Notes: generated by a model not told the origin, from the letters alone. A stretch of 64,000 nucleotides of DNA from an uncultured Bacteroidales bacterium (GCA_903926565.1 CAIYJU010000163.1:56560-120559); one strand, 5' to 3'. Positions 37,113 through 47,581 are shown, counted from the first letter of the stretch. A program made the numbers and translations.

Positions 37113-38293
37113 CAACTCATCTCGCCGGCGTTTTTCTTTGCTGAAAGGAGATTGTAGGCACCTTTAATAACCACTTTGGCGGTTTTCATGTCAAACCCTG
37201 CAGGCAACCTCACTTCGGTAAACCCTACGTCGGTTACACCTTTAGAAACCTCAACCATTTTGTATTCAGTAAATTGCCTGCCACTTTCTTCTTTGTTTTT
37301 CTCGAAAATAAAAATGTAATCCTTGTCATCGAAGCTGACGATGGCCTCCGAAGGAAGCGCGGTAACCTGGCTGGTGGTGGCCTCGATGATGGCATTCACA
37401 TACATTCCGGGAAGCAGGTTCCTGCATGTGCCTGAAACAGTGGCATATACTTTATACGTTTTGTCGCTGCCCACCGACCGGCCGGTCTGGTAGATTACTG
37501 CTTCATGCTGTTCTGTTTCATTGTTGATGAAGAAGCGGATTTTCTGGCCTGCCGCCACTTTATCCGCATCTTTTTCAAACAACGTCAGTTCGAGATAGAG
37601 CTTGTCGCTGTTTACAATTTCAAAGAGTACATCAGTTGGAGCAACGTACTTGCCAACATTGATGTTGACGGTCTTCACGAATCCCGATATGGGCGACAAT
37701 ACAGCAACCGACCTTGTGATATCATCTTCATGCATGGTAACCGGGTTGATCCCGATCATGGCCAGCTTTTGTTCATACGCCTTCACCTGGGCTTTCAGGC
37801 TCATGTACTCTGAGGTGACCTTTTGCAGGTTCTGCTGGGAATAAACATCCTCTTTGTATAATTCTGTGTGACGTGTATACTCGGCTTCGGCAAATTCGAG
37901 TTTGCTCCTGGCATCGAGATAGTTTTGCTGAATATCAACGAATTCCTGGTTTTCAAGAATGGCAAGGGTTTGCCCTTTTGTAACCTGGTTGCCGGGCATC
38001 AGGGTGGTGCTTTTTACAAACCCGCCGAAAGGCATGCACACAGTGGCAAGGTTCTCCGGAGAGACACCCACTGATCCGTTTACCTTGAGATTGCCGCTGA
38101 GCGAACGCAACTCAATGGTGCCGGTTTCAATTTTTGCCAGCGCAATCTGATCGTCCCTCAGCTCAATAATATCCGGGGGCAGATTTTCAACGGCTTTGGC
38201 TTCTTCGACCTTCTTTTTATCTCCGTTGCAGGATACAAAAAGGCCTATCAGGACGATAAAAATGACATTGGGAAATAATCTGTATCTTTTCAT
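37109..38293 (-). CDS. RND efflux periplasmic adaptor (CzcB/CusB-like lipoprotein)
   Basis: 394 residues. Signal peptide with lipobox (IGLFVSCNGDKK), so inner- or outer-leaflet anchored. HlyD/MFP order: barrel-sandwich half (VKSTTLMPGNQVTKGQTLAILE), alpha-hairpin, second lipoyl half and beta-barrel (LYLELTLFEKDADKVAAGQKI). Connects the RND pump to the outer-membrane channel. It lies 12 nt after the pump gene in one operon. Confidence 0.88.
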   Translation of the reverse strand: MKRYRLFPNVIFIVLIGLFVSCNGDKKKVEEAKAVENLPPDIIELRDDQIALAKIETGTIELRSLSGNLKVNGSVGVSPENLATVCMPFGGFVKSTTLMPGNQVTKGQTLAILENQEFVDIQQNYLDARSKLEFAEAEYTRHTELYKEDVYSQQNLQKVTSEYMSLKAQVKAYEQKLAMIGINPVTMHEDDITRSVAVLSPISGFVKTVNINVGKYVAPTDVLFEIVNSDKLYLELTLFEKDADKVAAGQKIRFFINNETEQHEAVIYQTGRSVGSDKTYKVYATVSGTCRNLLPGMYVNAIIEATTSQVTALPSEAIVSFDDKDYIFIFEKNKEESGRQFTEYKMVEVSKGVTDVGFTEVRLPAGFDMKTAKVVIKGAYNLLSAKKNAGEMSC

Positions 38294-38305
38294 GAACGTA
38301 ATGAT

Positions 38306-41300
38306 TTAAAATATTTTACCGGTGATATATTCAATGCTTATAATTGTCTGGTTGTAGCTGTGGAGCGCCTCCAGGTAGTTTCGTCTGATGTCGAGTGCCC
38401 TGTTCAGTGTGATGATGTATTCAAGATAATCCATGGCGCCGGCCTTGTAGCTCCGGGTAGCCTGGTCAATGATCATCCCGGCCTCTGGAACTGCCTGTTG
38501 TTCATAATAATCGATGCTGGCGGCGAATTTGGCATATTCATCAAGCAGGGACTGGTAGTTGCTTTTCAGTGAGCCAGAGAAATGGTCGGCACTGGCTTGT
38601 GATGCCTGTTCCTGCATCCTGGCGGCATTGGTTTTTGCAACTGCCGGTCCAAACCAGAGAGGTATTGCAATACCGGCCTGGATGCCGGTAAAGCGGTTGC
38701 CTTTGTCGAAAGTCTCTGCAGTTCCGTTGATCTCCTGCGTGCCAATCATGGTCTGGCTGAAATATCCGATGCTGAAATCGGGCATGATCCGGCTATGCTC
38801 CAGTTGTTTGGTAATATGTGCAACCTCGACCTGCTGCCTGAGGTATCCGAGCGACGGGTTATCGGTCAGGGCTATGCTGTCGGTAACGGAACCTAAAATA
38901 AGCCGGTGGAGGATGGTGTCGGACGGTCTGGCTTCCAAAGCCGTGTTCATCAGGGTTTGCAGCTTCCTGAGAAAGATGCCAGCATCAGCCTGAACCTGCC
39001 GCAGCTGGTTTTTAATCTCAAAACTCTGGGTTCTCGCCGTGATCATCTCCAGCCGGTTCGTCTCACCTGACTTCGCCCTCAGTTCGGCGGCCCGCAGAAA
39101 TCCGGAATACAAACTGTCCTGGTATCGCAACAGGTTTTGCTTTGAATACAAGTATGCAAGCTGCCAGTAAACCTGTTTTACCTGGCTGGAAACTTCGAGC
39201 CTGGTGCCCTGCAATTGCCAGCCGGCACTTTTAAAATTGGCATTCGAAAGTTTATGTTGATTGATATAGACCGTCGGGAATGAAAACTCCTGGGTGATGG
39301 CAAAGCTGTTATCATTCCGGTAAGAGTTAATCTGGCCATACTGACCTCCGATAATTGTTTTAGGGATGTCCCACGATGAGCCTTTCAGCGTTTTTTGAGC
39401 CGCTGCCGAATACGCAGCCGACCGTATCGAAAAATTGCTGTCGAGCGCCGTTTGAATCGCTTCACGTAAACTGACCTTCTTCTGATTCTGTGCTGATGCG
39501 TTATAACCAATCGTGGAAAAAAGCACCAGCAACATGGCTGTCATTGTTCGCCTTCTGAAAACCGCCCTGAGAAACCCTGAGGAAAAAACAACATAAAATA
39601 CAGGCAGAACGAGCAAGGTCAGCAGGGTGGCACTGATCAGTCCGCCAATGACGACGGTTGCCAGGGGTTTTTGAACCTCCGCACCGGCTGATGTCGACAA
39701 AGCCATCGGTAGAAATCCCAGGGATGCAACGGCGGCGGTCATGATCACCGGGCGCAGCCGGGTATGTAACCCTTTGAGAATCCGCTGGGTGATGTCGGTG
39801 ATCCCCTCCTTTTCAAGCCGGTTAAACTCGGCGATCAGCACGATGCCGTTGAGCACTGCCACCCCGAAAAGTGCAATAAATCCGACACCTGCCGAGATGG
39901 AGAAGTTCATGTCGCGCAGCCAGAGGGCGAAAATTCCGCCGATGGCCGACATCGGGACGGCGGTGAAGATGATCAGCGTTTGTGTGACTGAATGAAATGC
40001 GAAATAGAGCAGCACGAAAATCAGCAGCAGGGCGACAGGGACAGCAATGGCCAGCCTGTTTTTGGCTGCCTCCAGGTTCTTAAACTGTCCGCCATAGTTG
40101 ATATAATAACCTGTCGGCAGTTTTACCTGCTGATCAATCTTTGCGGTAACTTCCCGGATCACCCCTTCTGTATCCCTGTTTCGCACATTGAACCCGATGG
40201 TGATCCTCCGTTTGGTGTCTTCCCTGGAAACCTGCGCCGGACCCGACTTGATGGTAATGTCAGCTACCTGGTCAAAAGGCAGCTGTGACCCGTTGGGGAG
40301 GGCGATGGTCAGGTTTTTAACATCTTCGAGGTTCTGCCGGTAGTCGCTGTCAAGCCTGACGACCAGCCCGAACCGCTTCTCCTCATCATAAACCACGCCC
40401 GCCTGGCTGCCGGCAAACGCTGCGCGCAGGAGCCGGTTTACCTCATCTACGGAAAGACCATACTGGGCAAGGCGGTCGCGGTTGTAATCCACCTGCACCT
40501 GGGCCAGGCCGGTTACCTTCTCCACGTTGATATCTTCGACGCCTTCAACCTGGTTGATGATTTTCTCGACATCACCAGCTTTTTCAGTAAGCACACCCAG
40601 GTCATCTCCGAAAATTTTTACTGCGATATCCTGTTTTGAACCTGTCATGAGTTCGTTGAACCGCATCTGGATGGGTTGCTGAAACTCAAATTTCACCCCT
40701 GCCAGGGTCACCAGCTTCTCCTGCATCTTTTCAACAAGCTCTTCACGTGTTTTTGCTGAAGTCCATTCACTTTTGTCTTTCAGGGTGATCACGTAGTCGC
40801 CGGTCTCCATCGGCGTGGGGTCGGTGGGTATTTCACCGGCCCCGATCTTGCACACCGCATGTTTGATTTCCGGGAAATTATCAAGCAATATCTTGTTGGC
40901 CTTGATCACAGTTTCAACGGTATTGGTCAGCGATCCTCCCTGCAGTGTGATGACGCTTGAAGCAAGGTCTCCTTCTTCAAGTTGCGGAATGAACTCGCCG
41001 CCCAGCCTGCTGAAGACAAACAGGCTGAAGATAAATATTGCAACAGCTGTTCCGGAAACAACCATTTTATGCTGAAGCGCCCAGCCGATCATCGGATTGA
41101 ATATTTTTTGAAACCAATCCATCAGCCGGTCGGAAAAGGTTCGCCTGTGCTCCGTCTTCTTGCTCAGAAACAGTGCAGAGGCCATCGGCACATAGGTAAG
41201 GGAAAGGATGGCCGCGCCCAGGATGGCAAATGCCACCACCTGTGCCATGGGCCTGAACATCTTTCCTTCGATGCCTACCAGTGCCATGATCGGCAGGTAA

Positions 41301-42685
41301 ACAATCAGAATTATAATTTGCCCGAAGGTGGCCGAACTCATCATTCTTTTCGCCGATTCAAAAACGTTCTCGTCCATCTGTGCCTGCGTCAGCTTCGCCA
41401 CACCGGTGTGGTGGTGCCTGCTCAGAAATATCCGGTGAACGACGCTTTCGACAATGATGACAGCCCCGTCAACAATCAGCCCGAAGTCGATGGCGCCCAG
41501 GCTCATCAGGTTGCCTGATACGCCAAAAAGATTCATCAGCGAGATGGCAAACAACATGGCCAGCGGGATGACCGATGCAACGATCAGCCCTGCCCGGATG
41601 TTGCCAAGTAACAAAACAAGGATGAAGAGCACGATCAGGGCCCCTTCAAGGAGGTTTGTCGAAACCGTGCCGATGGCGCGGCCAACAAGATCCGACCGGT
41701 TAAGGAAAGGCTCGATGACGACCCCTTCGGGCAGAGACTTCTGGATGGACCGGATGCGCAGCTCCACATTTTCAATTACTTCATGTGCGTTGGCTCCTTT
41801 CAGCATCATCACTACGCCGCCAACCGCTTCGGAAGTATCAACCACAAAAGCGCCGTACCGGGTGGCGCTGCCGTATTGCACTGTTGCGATATCCCTGATC
41901 AGAACCGGAATGCCGGTGACTGTGTTGCGTACTACGATCTTCTCAATGTCATCAAGCGATTTGACCAGCCCGATCCCGCGGATGAAATAGGCGGTTGGTT
42001 TCTTGTCGATGTAAGCGCTGCCTGTGTTCTCATTATTTTTTTCGAGGGCCTGGAAAATATCGGTGAGGGTCAGGTTCATCCCCCGCAGCCGTTCGGGGTT
42101 CACGGCAATCTCATACTGTTTTACAAATCCTCCGTAGCTGTTTATATCGGCTACGCCGGACGTTCCAAGCATTTCGCGGCGTACCACCCAATCCTGCAGG
42201 GTGCGCAATTCCATGGGAGGATATTTTTTTTCATACCCTTTGGCAACCGCCAGCCGGTACTGGTAAATTTCGCCCAGTCCGGTGCTGATCGGTGCAAGCT
42301 CAATCTTTGCCATGCCTGCAGGAATCACCTCTTCAGCCTCCCTGAGCCGTTCGCTCAACTGCTGGCGCGCCCAGTAAACATCTACATTGTCTTTAAAAAC
42401 TACTGTAACCACCGACAATCCAAGCCTTGAGATGGAGCGCAGTTCTATGATGTCGGGGATGTTTGCCACAGCCACCTCGATGGGAGCGGTGATAAAACTC
42501 TCCACTTCCTGCACTGCCAGGGATGGTGCCAGGGAGATGATCTGCACCTGGTTGTTCGTAATATCCGGGATCGCATCGATGGGCAGTCGGGTCAGGGAAT
42601 AGGTTCCCCATCCGATCAGGGCCAGCACGAACAACCCCACGATGAACTTGTTCTTGATTGAAAACTGAATGATATGACCTATCAT
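38306..42685 (-). CDS. Heavy-metal RND pump fused to its outer-membrane channel (CzcA-CzcC type)
   Basis: 1459 residues, about 400 longer than CzcA/CusA. Residues 1-1047 are a complete HME-RND pump: PDITNNQVQI, the proton-relay segment AIDFGLIVDGAVIIVES (about 398-414), and final helices ending SSGFLRAVF. DFG-DGA resembles the CzcA (divalent Zn/Co/Cd) class more than CusA (inference). From residue 1048 (ATG at 39544) a second signal-peptide-like segment MTAMLLVLFSTIGYNASAQ opens an outer-membrane efflux (TolC/CzcC) domain of about 412 residues. Cleavage after ASA would release the channel. This RND-OEP fusion is known in Bacteroidota annotations. Confidence 0.88.
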   Translation of the reverse strand: MIGHIIQFSIKNKFIVGLFVLALIGWGTYSLTRLPIDAIPDITNNQVQIISLAPSLAVQEVESFITAPIEVAVANIPDIIELRSISRLGLSVVTVVFKDNVDVYWARQQLSERLREAEEVIPAGMAKIELAPISTGLGEIYQYRLAVAKGYEKKYPPMELRTLQDWVVRREMLGTSGVADINSYGGFVKQYEIAVNPERLRGMNLTLTDIFQALEKNNENTGSAYIDKKPTAYFIRGIGLVKSLDDIEKIVVRNTVTGIPVLIRDIATVQYGSATRYGAFVVDTSEAVGGVVMMLKGANAHEVIENVELRIRSIQKSLPEGVVIEPFLNRSDLVGRAIGTVSTNLLEGALIVLFILVLLLGNIRAGLIVASVIPLAMLFAISLMNLFGVSGNLMSLGAIDFGLIVDGAVIIVESVVHRIFLSRHHHTGVAKLTQAQMDENVFESAKRMMSSATFGQIIILIVYLPIMALVGIEGKMFRPMAQVVAFAILGAAILSLTYVPMASALFLSKKTEHRRTFSDRLMDWFQKIFNPMIGWALQHKMVVSGTAVAIFIFSLFVFSRLGGEFIPQLEEGDLASSVITLQGGSLTNTVETVIKANKILLDNFPEIKHAVCKIGAGEIPTDPTPMETGDYVITLKDKSEWTSAKTREELVEKMQEKLVTLAGVKFEFQQPIQMRFNELMTGSKQDIAVKIFGDDLGVLTEKAGDVEKIINQVEGVEDINVEKVTGLAQVQVDYNRDRLAQYGLSVDEVNRLLRAAFAGSQAGVVYDEEKRFGLVVRLDSDYRQNLEDVKNLTIALPNGSQLPFDQVADITIKSGPAQVSREDTKRRITIGFNVRNRDTEGVIREVTAKIDQQVKLPTGYYINYGGQFKNLEAAKNRLAIAVPVALLLIFVLLYFAFHSVTQTLIIFTAVPMSAIGGIFALWLRDMNFSISAGVGFIALFGVAVLNGIVLIAEFNRLEKEGITDITQRILKGLHTRLRPVIMTAAVASLGFLPMALSTSAGAEVQKPLATVVIGGLISATLLTLLVLPVFYVVFSSGFLRAVFRRRTMTAMLLVLFSTIGYNASAQNQKKVSLREAIQTALDSNFSIRSAAYSAAAQKTLKGSSWDIPKTIIGGQYGQINSYRNDNSFAITQEFSFPTVYINQHKLSNANFKSAGWQLQGTRLEVSSQVKQVYWQLAYLYSKQNLLRYQDSLYSGFLRAAELRAKSGETNRLEMITARTQSFEIKNQLRQVQADAGIFLRKLQTLMNTALEARPSDTILHRLILGSVTDSIALTDNPSLGYLRQQVEVAHITKQLEHSRIMPDFSIGYFSQTMIGTQEINGTAETFDKGNRFTGIQAGIAIPLWFGPAVAKTNAARMQEQASQASADHFSGSLKSNYQSLLDEYAKFAASIDYYEQQAVPEAGMIIDQATRSYKAGAMDYLEYIITLNRALDIRRNYLEALHSYNQTIISIEYITGKIF

Positions 42686-42780
42686 GTTGAAAATGAATTA
42701 AATTGAAAGTATATTCGTTGGAACTGTTTATCACCGAATATCTGAAAGTGAATAACGGAAATTCAAGACAGGAAAAAGTT

Positions 42781-42882
42781 CTCACAGATTTTCGCAGAGA
42801 AATGCGCAGATTTTCGCAGAACAGGACTAACCAGCATTTTTTCTGCGGGAATCTGCGAAAACAATCTGTGAAAATCTGCGAG
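42781..42882. repeat. Imperfect inverted repeat of CAGATTTTCGCAGA type
   Basis: Left arm 42781-42821 contains two CAGATTTTCGCAGA units; the right arm 42841-42882 repeats them in reverse (AATCTGCGAAAA, AAAATCTGCGAG). Loop about 20 nt. It lies in the 236-nt gap between the pump gene and the DUF6660-type gene and could form a large hairpin or be an interspersed repeat. Not followed by a U run. Confidence 0.6.
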
Positions 42883-42921
42883 AAATAAAATAACCATTCT
42901 GAATGGAATCAGACATGATTG

Positions 42922-43236
42922 TTAACCTATTTTTGGCGGTTGCCAGAAGGTCATTGCAAAGAATGAGACAAGTGTTGATGATTCGGGGTGGATGGGGCGC
43001 TGGAAAGAGACAAAGGGCTGGCCGATAAATGTACCGGGCGCAATGGTAACCGGAACCCCGCAGCAGGAGCAAACACAGAAAGGGGAACAGGCATCGGTAT
43101 GATCTGAATGGGAATCCTGATTCTGCGAGCTTGATTGTCCGCAAACCTGGTTGCCGCAATGAAGGGCATCATCCACACAGGGTGCCGATACCAGGCAGAA
43201 GATATACAAACTCAGAATGAAGGCAATGTATTTCAT
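42922..43236 (-). CDS. Small Cys-rich secreted protein, DUF6660-like
   Basis: About 105 residues from ATG 43236 (MKYIAFILSLYIFCLV), whose hydrophobic start fits a signal peptide; a longer frame starts at 43332 but lacks family-like sequence. Cysteines in CVDDALHCGNQVCGQ and SPFCVCSCCG plus a histidine-containing DSHSDHTD segment suggest metal handling. Small proteins of this type often precede RND metal pumps in Bacteroidota, which is its place here. Function unproven. Confidence 0.65.
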   Translation of the reverse strand: MKYIAFILSLYIFCLVSAPCVDDALHCGNQVCGQSSSQNQDSHSDHTDACSPFCVCSCCGVPVTIAPGTFIGQPFVSFQRPIHPESSTLVSFFAMTFWQPPKIG

Positions 43237-43372
43237 GAACTGTGGATACTCAGGTATCATTGGCAAAAATACAATAATATTGCCAGCTGCCGGTTTATTA
43301 TGCGTACTTTTCATGTCGGTATAACCAGACATAGTCTAACGAATGCACTGCTTTCTGATTTTGCTCCATGGG

Positions 43373-43753
43373 TCACATTACTTTTACGACAATGGAATTA
43401 CCCAAAAAAGTTGCCATCAATCCTAAAAACACACTCAGTCCGGTGTAAAGCGCAAAGTAAAAGAAATTTCCATCTTTCAGCAGCGCAATATTTTCACCGG
43501 CAAAGGTTGAAAATGTTGTAAACCCACCACAGAAACCAACGGTGAGGAACATCCGCCATTCAGGGCTCAGGAGATTACCTTTCTCGGAAAGACCAAAGAA
43601 AATGCCGATCAGCAGGCATCCGGTAATGTTTACGATGAAGGTGCCTAAAGGGAAGGAGGAGAGAAACAGATTCTGAAAATATCGTGATGTGAGAAACCGG
43701 GAGACCGTACCCAGGAAACCGCCTGCACCGGCAATCATGATCAGCCTGATCAT
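43373..43753 (-). CDS. crcB: CrcB/Fluc fluoride channel
   Basis: 126 residues with four membrane helices. The family signature GFCGGFTTFSTF (about 77-88) and the GTFIVNITGC half carry the conserved polar-track Asn, Phe and Thr residues. Exports fluoride passively as a dual-topology dimer. It overlaps the stop of the xdhB gene by 4 nt and is therefore last in that operon, where it has no obvious metabolic reason. No fluoride riboswitch was recognised. Confidence 0.88.
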   Translation of the reverse strand: MIRLIMIAGAGGFLGTVSRFLTSRYFQNLFLSSFPLGTFIVNITGCLLIGIFFGLSEKGNLLSPEWRMFLTVGFCGGFTTFSTFAGENIALLKDGNFFYFALYTGLSVFLGLMATFLGNSIVVKVM

Positions 43754-46062
43754 ACAGGGTGATGGTTAAGTTTTTCTGCAGCCATCAAAATGACCTCACC
43801 TGATGCCGGAAGGGAGAAATCGGGCTCCGTTTTATGATCATCTATTGCGGAGATTGCATCCTTGATGGCAAGCCACACCGAGAGTCCAAGCATAAACGGG
43901 GGTTCTCCCACCGCCTTGCTCCTGCGAATGGTTCCGGGGTTTGGCACACCCTCCAGAAAATCGACCCTGAAATCTTTTGGGATATCATTGATGGTGGGGA
44001 TCTTATAGGTATCGGGTGAGTGGTTTAGCAGGTTGCCGGTCTTGTCCCACTTCACCTGTTCAGTGGTACACCATCCAACGCCCTGTATAAAACCTCCTTC
44101 AACCTGGCCCTTGTCAATACCCTGATTGATAGAATCTCCAACATCGTGAATGATGTCGGTACGAAGCAAACGGTGTGCCCCGGTAAGAGTATCGATCATT
44201 ACCTCTGAAACAGCCATTCCAAAAGCAAAATAGTAAAATGGTTTACCCTGCCCGGTTTCACGGTCAAAATGGACACCGGGTGTTTTATAAAATCCAGTTG
44301 CACTCAGGCTCACCTGGTTAAGACGGGCAAGAGCGCAAAGTTCCGGAAAAGTGATTTTACAGGCTGGATGTGCCTTGTCATAAACGAAATTTTCCCTGAA
44401 AACAATGTTCTCTTTCAGAAATACAATGCCGGTAAACCGGGCAAAAAGTTCATTCATCGCGATATCTGTCAACCGCTTCTTAATCCTGTCGATGGCGTCT
44501 TTTACAGCCATTCCGTTGAGATCACTGCCGGTGGAGGCTGCAGTGGGAGAGGCATTGGGCACTTTGGAGGTATTGGTGGCATTGACCCTGACCCGCTCCG
44601 GTGAGATTCCCAGTTCGGCGGAGGCTATTTGCAGGATTTTGGTGTTCAGGCCCTGTCCCATTTCTGTACCTCCGTGGTTGACCAGCACAGTGCCATCCGT
44701 GTAGATGTTGACCAGTGCCCCTGCCTGGTTGAGGAAGGCAGTCGTGAACGAAATCCCGAATTTTACCGGGGTGAGCGCAAGTCCTTTTTTTAAGAATTCA
44801 TGATCATTGTTGAACCGGTTGATCTCCTGGCGACGATTGTGGTAACCGGAGGTGCTGACAAGTTTGTCGTAAATCGCGAAAAGATGGTTATTTTCAACCT
44901 TTTCACCGTATGGGGTGATGTTTTGCACCCCGGGGCGGTAAAAATTCAGGTGCCTGATTTCAGCTGCATCCAGCTTCAGAAAACGGGCCACACGGTCGAT
45001 GGCATTTTCGATCACCGCCATTCCCTGTGGACCGCCAAATCCGCGGAAGGCTGTGTTGGAAGGGAGATTGGTCTTCCATGCCTGTCCGGTTACCGATACA
45101 TTTGGCAGGAAATAGGCATTTTCGGCATGAAGCATGGCCCGTTCGAGGATTGCCCGTGAAAGATCGGTGGAGGAACCGGCATCTGAATTCAATTCCACTT
45201 TGTATGCCAGGATCAGTCCTTTATTGTCAAAACCGATCTCGTACTTCGAAAGGAAGCGGTGTCGTTTGCCGGTCATAACCTGGTCGTCGTCGCGGAAGAG
45301 ATGAATTTTCACAGGGCACCTGGTGGCATTTGCGAGTAAAGCAGCCCATGCTGCAACGTGGTTGGCCTGGGTCTCTTTTCCGCCGAAAGCACCTCCCATG
45401 CGCCTGACTTCGACTTCGACTTCGTTTTTCGGGATTCCCAGGACTTCTGCAACAATGGCCTGTGTTTCGGCCGGATTCTGGCTGGAGGCGTGAATCATCA
45501 TCTCTCTTCCTTCGCCCGGGATGGCCAGGGCAGTCTGTGTTTCAAGATACCAGTGTTCCTGAGCGCCGGTGGTAAGTTTTCCTTTAAGGACGTGCGGGGC
45601 AAGTCTCAAAGCTGATTCTGCATCCCCCCGTTCGATTTTACGGGCCGGAGCCAGGGATGCATTGGCGGCCATGGCTGATTCGATGGTGAGAATGGCGGGA
45701 AGCGGTTTATATTCAATGGAGATGAGCTTTTCAGCCTCCAGCGCTGCCTCTTCAGTTTCAGCAGCAATCAGGGCAATGGCCTGCCCTATAAATGTCACCT
45801 CCTTCTCTGCGAGACAAAGTTCATCATGGATCACCGGTCCCATCTGGTTTTCACCGGGAATATCCCTGGCCGTAACTATGCAGTGTACACCGGAAATTGC
45901 CATGGCATCTGAGATGCTGACCCGGTGAAGGATCGCATGTGCATGTTTGCTGTATACTACTTTCCCGAACAGTAACTGCCTGTTTACGGGCATGTCGTCG
46001 ATGAAAACGGATTCCCCTGTAACATGTTTTTCTGCACTGTCGTGTGGTTGATGGTGTAGCAT
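43750..46062 (-). CDS. xdhB: Xanthine dehydrogenase molybdopterin subunit
   Basis: 770 residues, length of the XDH large subunit. Motifs RRMGGAFGGKETQANH, NTAFRGFGGPQGM, GTEMGQGLNTKI and C-terminal SKAVGEPPFMLGLSVW, the last supplying the catalytic Glu. It lacks iron-sulfur domains, supplied by the XdhA protein encoded 38 nt upstream. Catalyses hypoxanthine/xanthine hydroxylation with the Mo cofactor (family). Confidence 0.9.
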   Translation of the reverse strand: MLHHQPHDSAEKHVTGESVFIDDMPVNRQLLFGKVVYSKHAHAILHRVSISDAMAISGVHCIVTARDIPGENQMGPVIHDELCLAEKEVTFIGQAIALIAAETEEAALEAEKLISIEYKPLPAILTIESAMAANASLAPARKIERGDAESALRLAPHVLKGKLTTGAQEHWYLETQTALAIPGEGREMMIHASSQNPAETQAIVAEVLGIPKNEVEVEVRRMGGAFGGKETQANHVAAWAALLANATRCPVKIHLFRDDDQVMTGKRHRFLSKYEIGFDNKGLILAYKVELNSDAGSSTDLSRAILERAMLHAENAYFLPNVSVTGQAWKTNLPSNTAFRGFGGPQGMAVIENAIDRVARFLKLDAAEIRHLNFYRPGVQNITPYGEKVENNHLFAIYDKLVSTSGYHNRRQEINRFNNDHEFLKKGLALTPVKFGISFTTAFLNQAGALVNIYTDGTVLVNHGGTEMGQGLNTKILQIASAELGISPERVRVNATNTSKVPNASPTAASTGSDLNGMAVKDAIDRIKKRLTDIAMNELFARFTGIVFLKENIVFRENFVYDKAHPACKITFPELCALARLNQVSLSATGFYKTPGVHFDRETGQGKPFYYFAFGMAVSEVMIDTLTGAHRLLRTDIIHDVGDSINQGIDKGQVEGGFIQGVGWCTTEQVKWDKTGNLLNHSPDTYKIPTINDIPKDFRVDFLEGVPNPGTIRRSKAVGEPPFMLGLSVWLAIKDAISAIDDHKTEPDFSLPASGEVILMAAEKLNHHPV

Positions 46063-46100
46063 TGTTTGTGGTTGATTTAATGCACCCCGTTCCCTCCGTT

Positions 46101-47570
46101 TTAAGGGAGGGATGTTGTGCCAGGCTCAGTAGTTTCAAGTAAAAATTTAAGTAACAAATTCTTCGAAACGGTGGTTCTGAATTCCGCCTCAGCCCGGGCA
46201 TCCGAAATGGGAGCAAACTCTTTTTCCAGGATGATCATGGCTTCCTCAACAGTTTTCCGGCTCCACTCTTTTCCTTTCAGAAATTTTTCAGTTTCTGCTG
46301 CACGAATTGGCACAGTGGCCATGCCCCCGAACGCCAGAACACTTGAAATAACCTTACGGTGTTGAATTTCAAGCCTGAAGGCAGCACTCACCGTGGAAAT
46401 ATCCATATCCTTTCTTGTAGAAACTTTATAGGAGCAGATAGTCGTGTTTTCGTCTAATTTTGGTATTGATATCTCCGTAATGAGTTCATCCTCCTTCAAA
46501 GCGGTTTTTCGATACCCTGTAATAAAATCTTCGATCATGATGTACCGCTCTTCCGACAGGGAGTTCACTTTGATTTTCGCCTTGTAGGCCATTAACAGGG
46601 GCAGTGTGTCGCCAATGGGAGAGGCTGATCCGACATTTCCGCCCAGCGTTGCCATGTTCCTGATTTGCAATGAACCGAAAACCTTGAGGATGTTGTTTAG
46701 TGCAGGTAACCTGTCCTGTGCAAACAGTCTGACTTTTTCCAGCGGCATACCTGCACCGATAAGAAAAGCATCCTTTTCCTCTTTGCAATAACTCAACTCA
46801 CCAACGCCGGAAAGATCGAGAATATTTGTCAGTAACTCCTTTTTTTTCGTCTGCCTTAAAGCAACATCCGTTGAACCGTTGATCACGGTGGCCAACCGGT
46901 GGTCTTTACGCAGTTTCAGGGCTTCCGGAAGTGTGAAGGGCTTTGTGTATAGTTGCTTGCCTTTGGTGATTTTAATGGTTTCAAACTTTGAGGTGATCTC
47001 ATTTAACAATTCAATCACGCCCGGTTCGTACTGCGAAAAATGATCTTTCGCATTGCCTGAACAAACCTTTTGGGCGGCTTCCAGGATAGGCTGGTATCCT
47101 GTACAGCGACACAGGTTTCCGGTCAGCGCATCTTCAATGGTTTCCCGGGTTGGGTTTTGATGGTTTTTAAACAGACCGAAAATCGACATCACCACGCCCG
47201 GGGTGCAATATCCGCACTGGCTGCCATTGGCTCTCATCAACATCTCCTGCACAGGATGGAGAATCCGGTGTTTTTCTTTATAAAATGCAAGGTTTTCAAC
47301 CGTAATCAACTGTTTTCCATGAATCATCGGGAGGAAAACCAGGCATGAATCGACTGTCTGATATGAAAGTTTTCCATGTTCATCAACTTCAGCCAGCACC
47401 ACAGTACAAGCTCCGCAATCACCTTCGGCGCATCCCTCCTTAACTCCTTTGTGCGAAAGAAGTGAGCGGAGATAGTTCAGCAGGGTGGTTGTCGGTTTGA
47501 ATCCGGAAGAATCGGAGAATCCAATTTCCATGATGCGATCATCAAATACAAACCGGATGGTATCCTGCAT
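46101..47570 (-). CDS. xdhA: Xanthine dehydrogenase small subunit (two [2Fe-2S], FAD)
   Basis: 489 residues. [2Fe-2S] cluster residues C47, C52, C55 and C76, second cluster C119, C122, C154 and C156 (QCGYCTPG, NLCRCTGY). From about residue 195 a FAD-binding domain with INGSTDVALRQ and ATLGGNVGSASPIGD. Carries electrons from the Mo subunit to NAD+. Unlike the XdhD-like protein, this complex is complete in flavin. C-terminal CO-dehydrogenase-flavoprotein domain present. Confidence 0.9.
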   Translation of the reverse strand: MQDTIRFVFDDRIMEIGFSDSSGFKPTTTLLNYLRSLLSHKGVKEGCAEGDCGACTVVLAEVDEHGKLSYQTVDSCLVFLPMIHGKQLITVENLAFYKEKHRILHPVQEMLMRANGSQCGYCTPGVVMSIFGLFKNHQNPTRETIEDALTGNLCRCTGYQPILEAAQKVCSGNAKDHFSQYEPGVIELLNEITSKFETIKITKGKQLYTKPFTLPEALKLRKDHRLATVINGSTDVALRQTKKKELLTNILDLSGVGELSYCKEEKDAFLIGAGMPLEKVRLFAQDRLPALNNILKVFGSLQIRNMATLGGNVGSASPIGDTLPLLMAYKAKIKVNSLSEERYIMIEDFITGYRKTALKEDELITEISIPKLDENTTICSYKVSTRKDMDISTVSAAFRLEIQHRKVISSVLAFGGMATVPIRAAETEKFLKGKEWSRKTVEEAMIILEKEFAPISDARAEAEFRTTVSKNLLLKFLLETTEPGTTSLP

Positions 47571-47581
47571 GTAATATTGTT

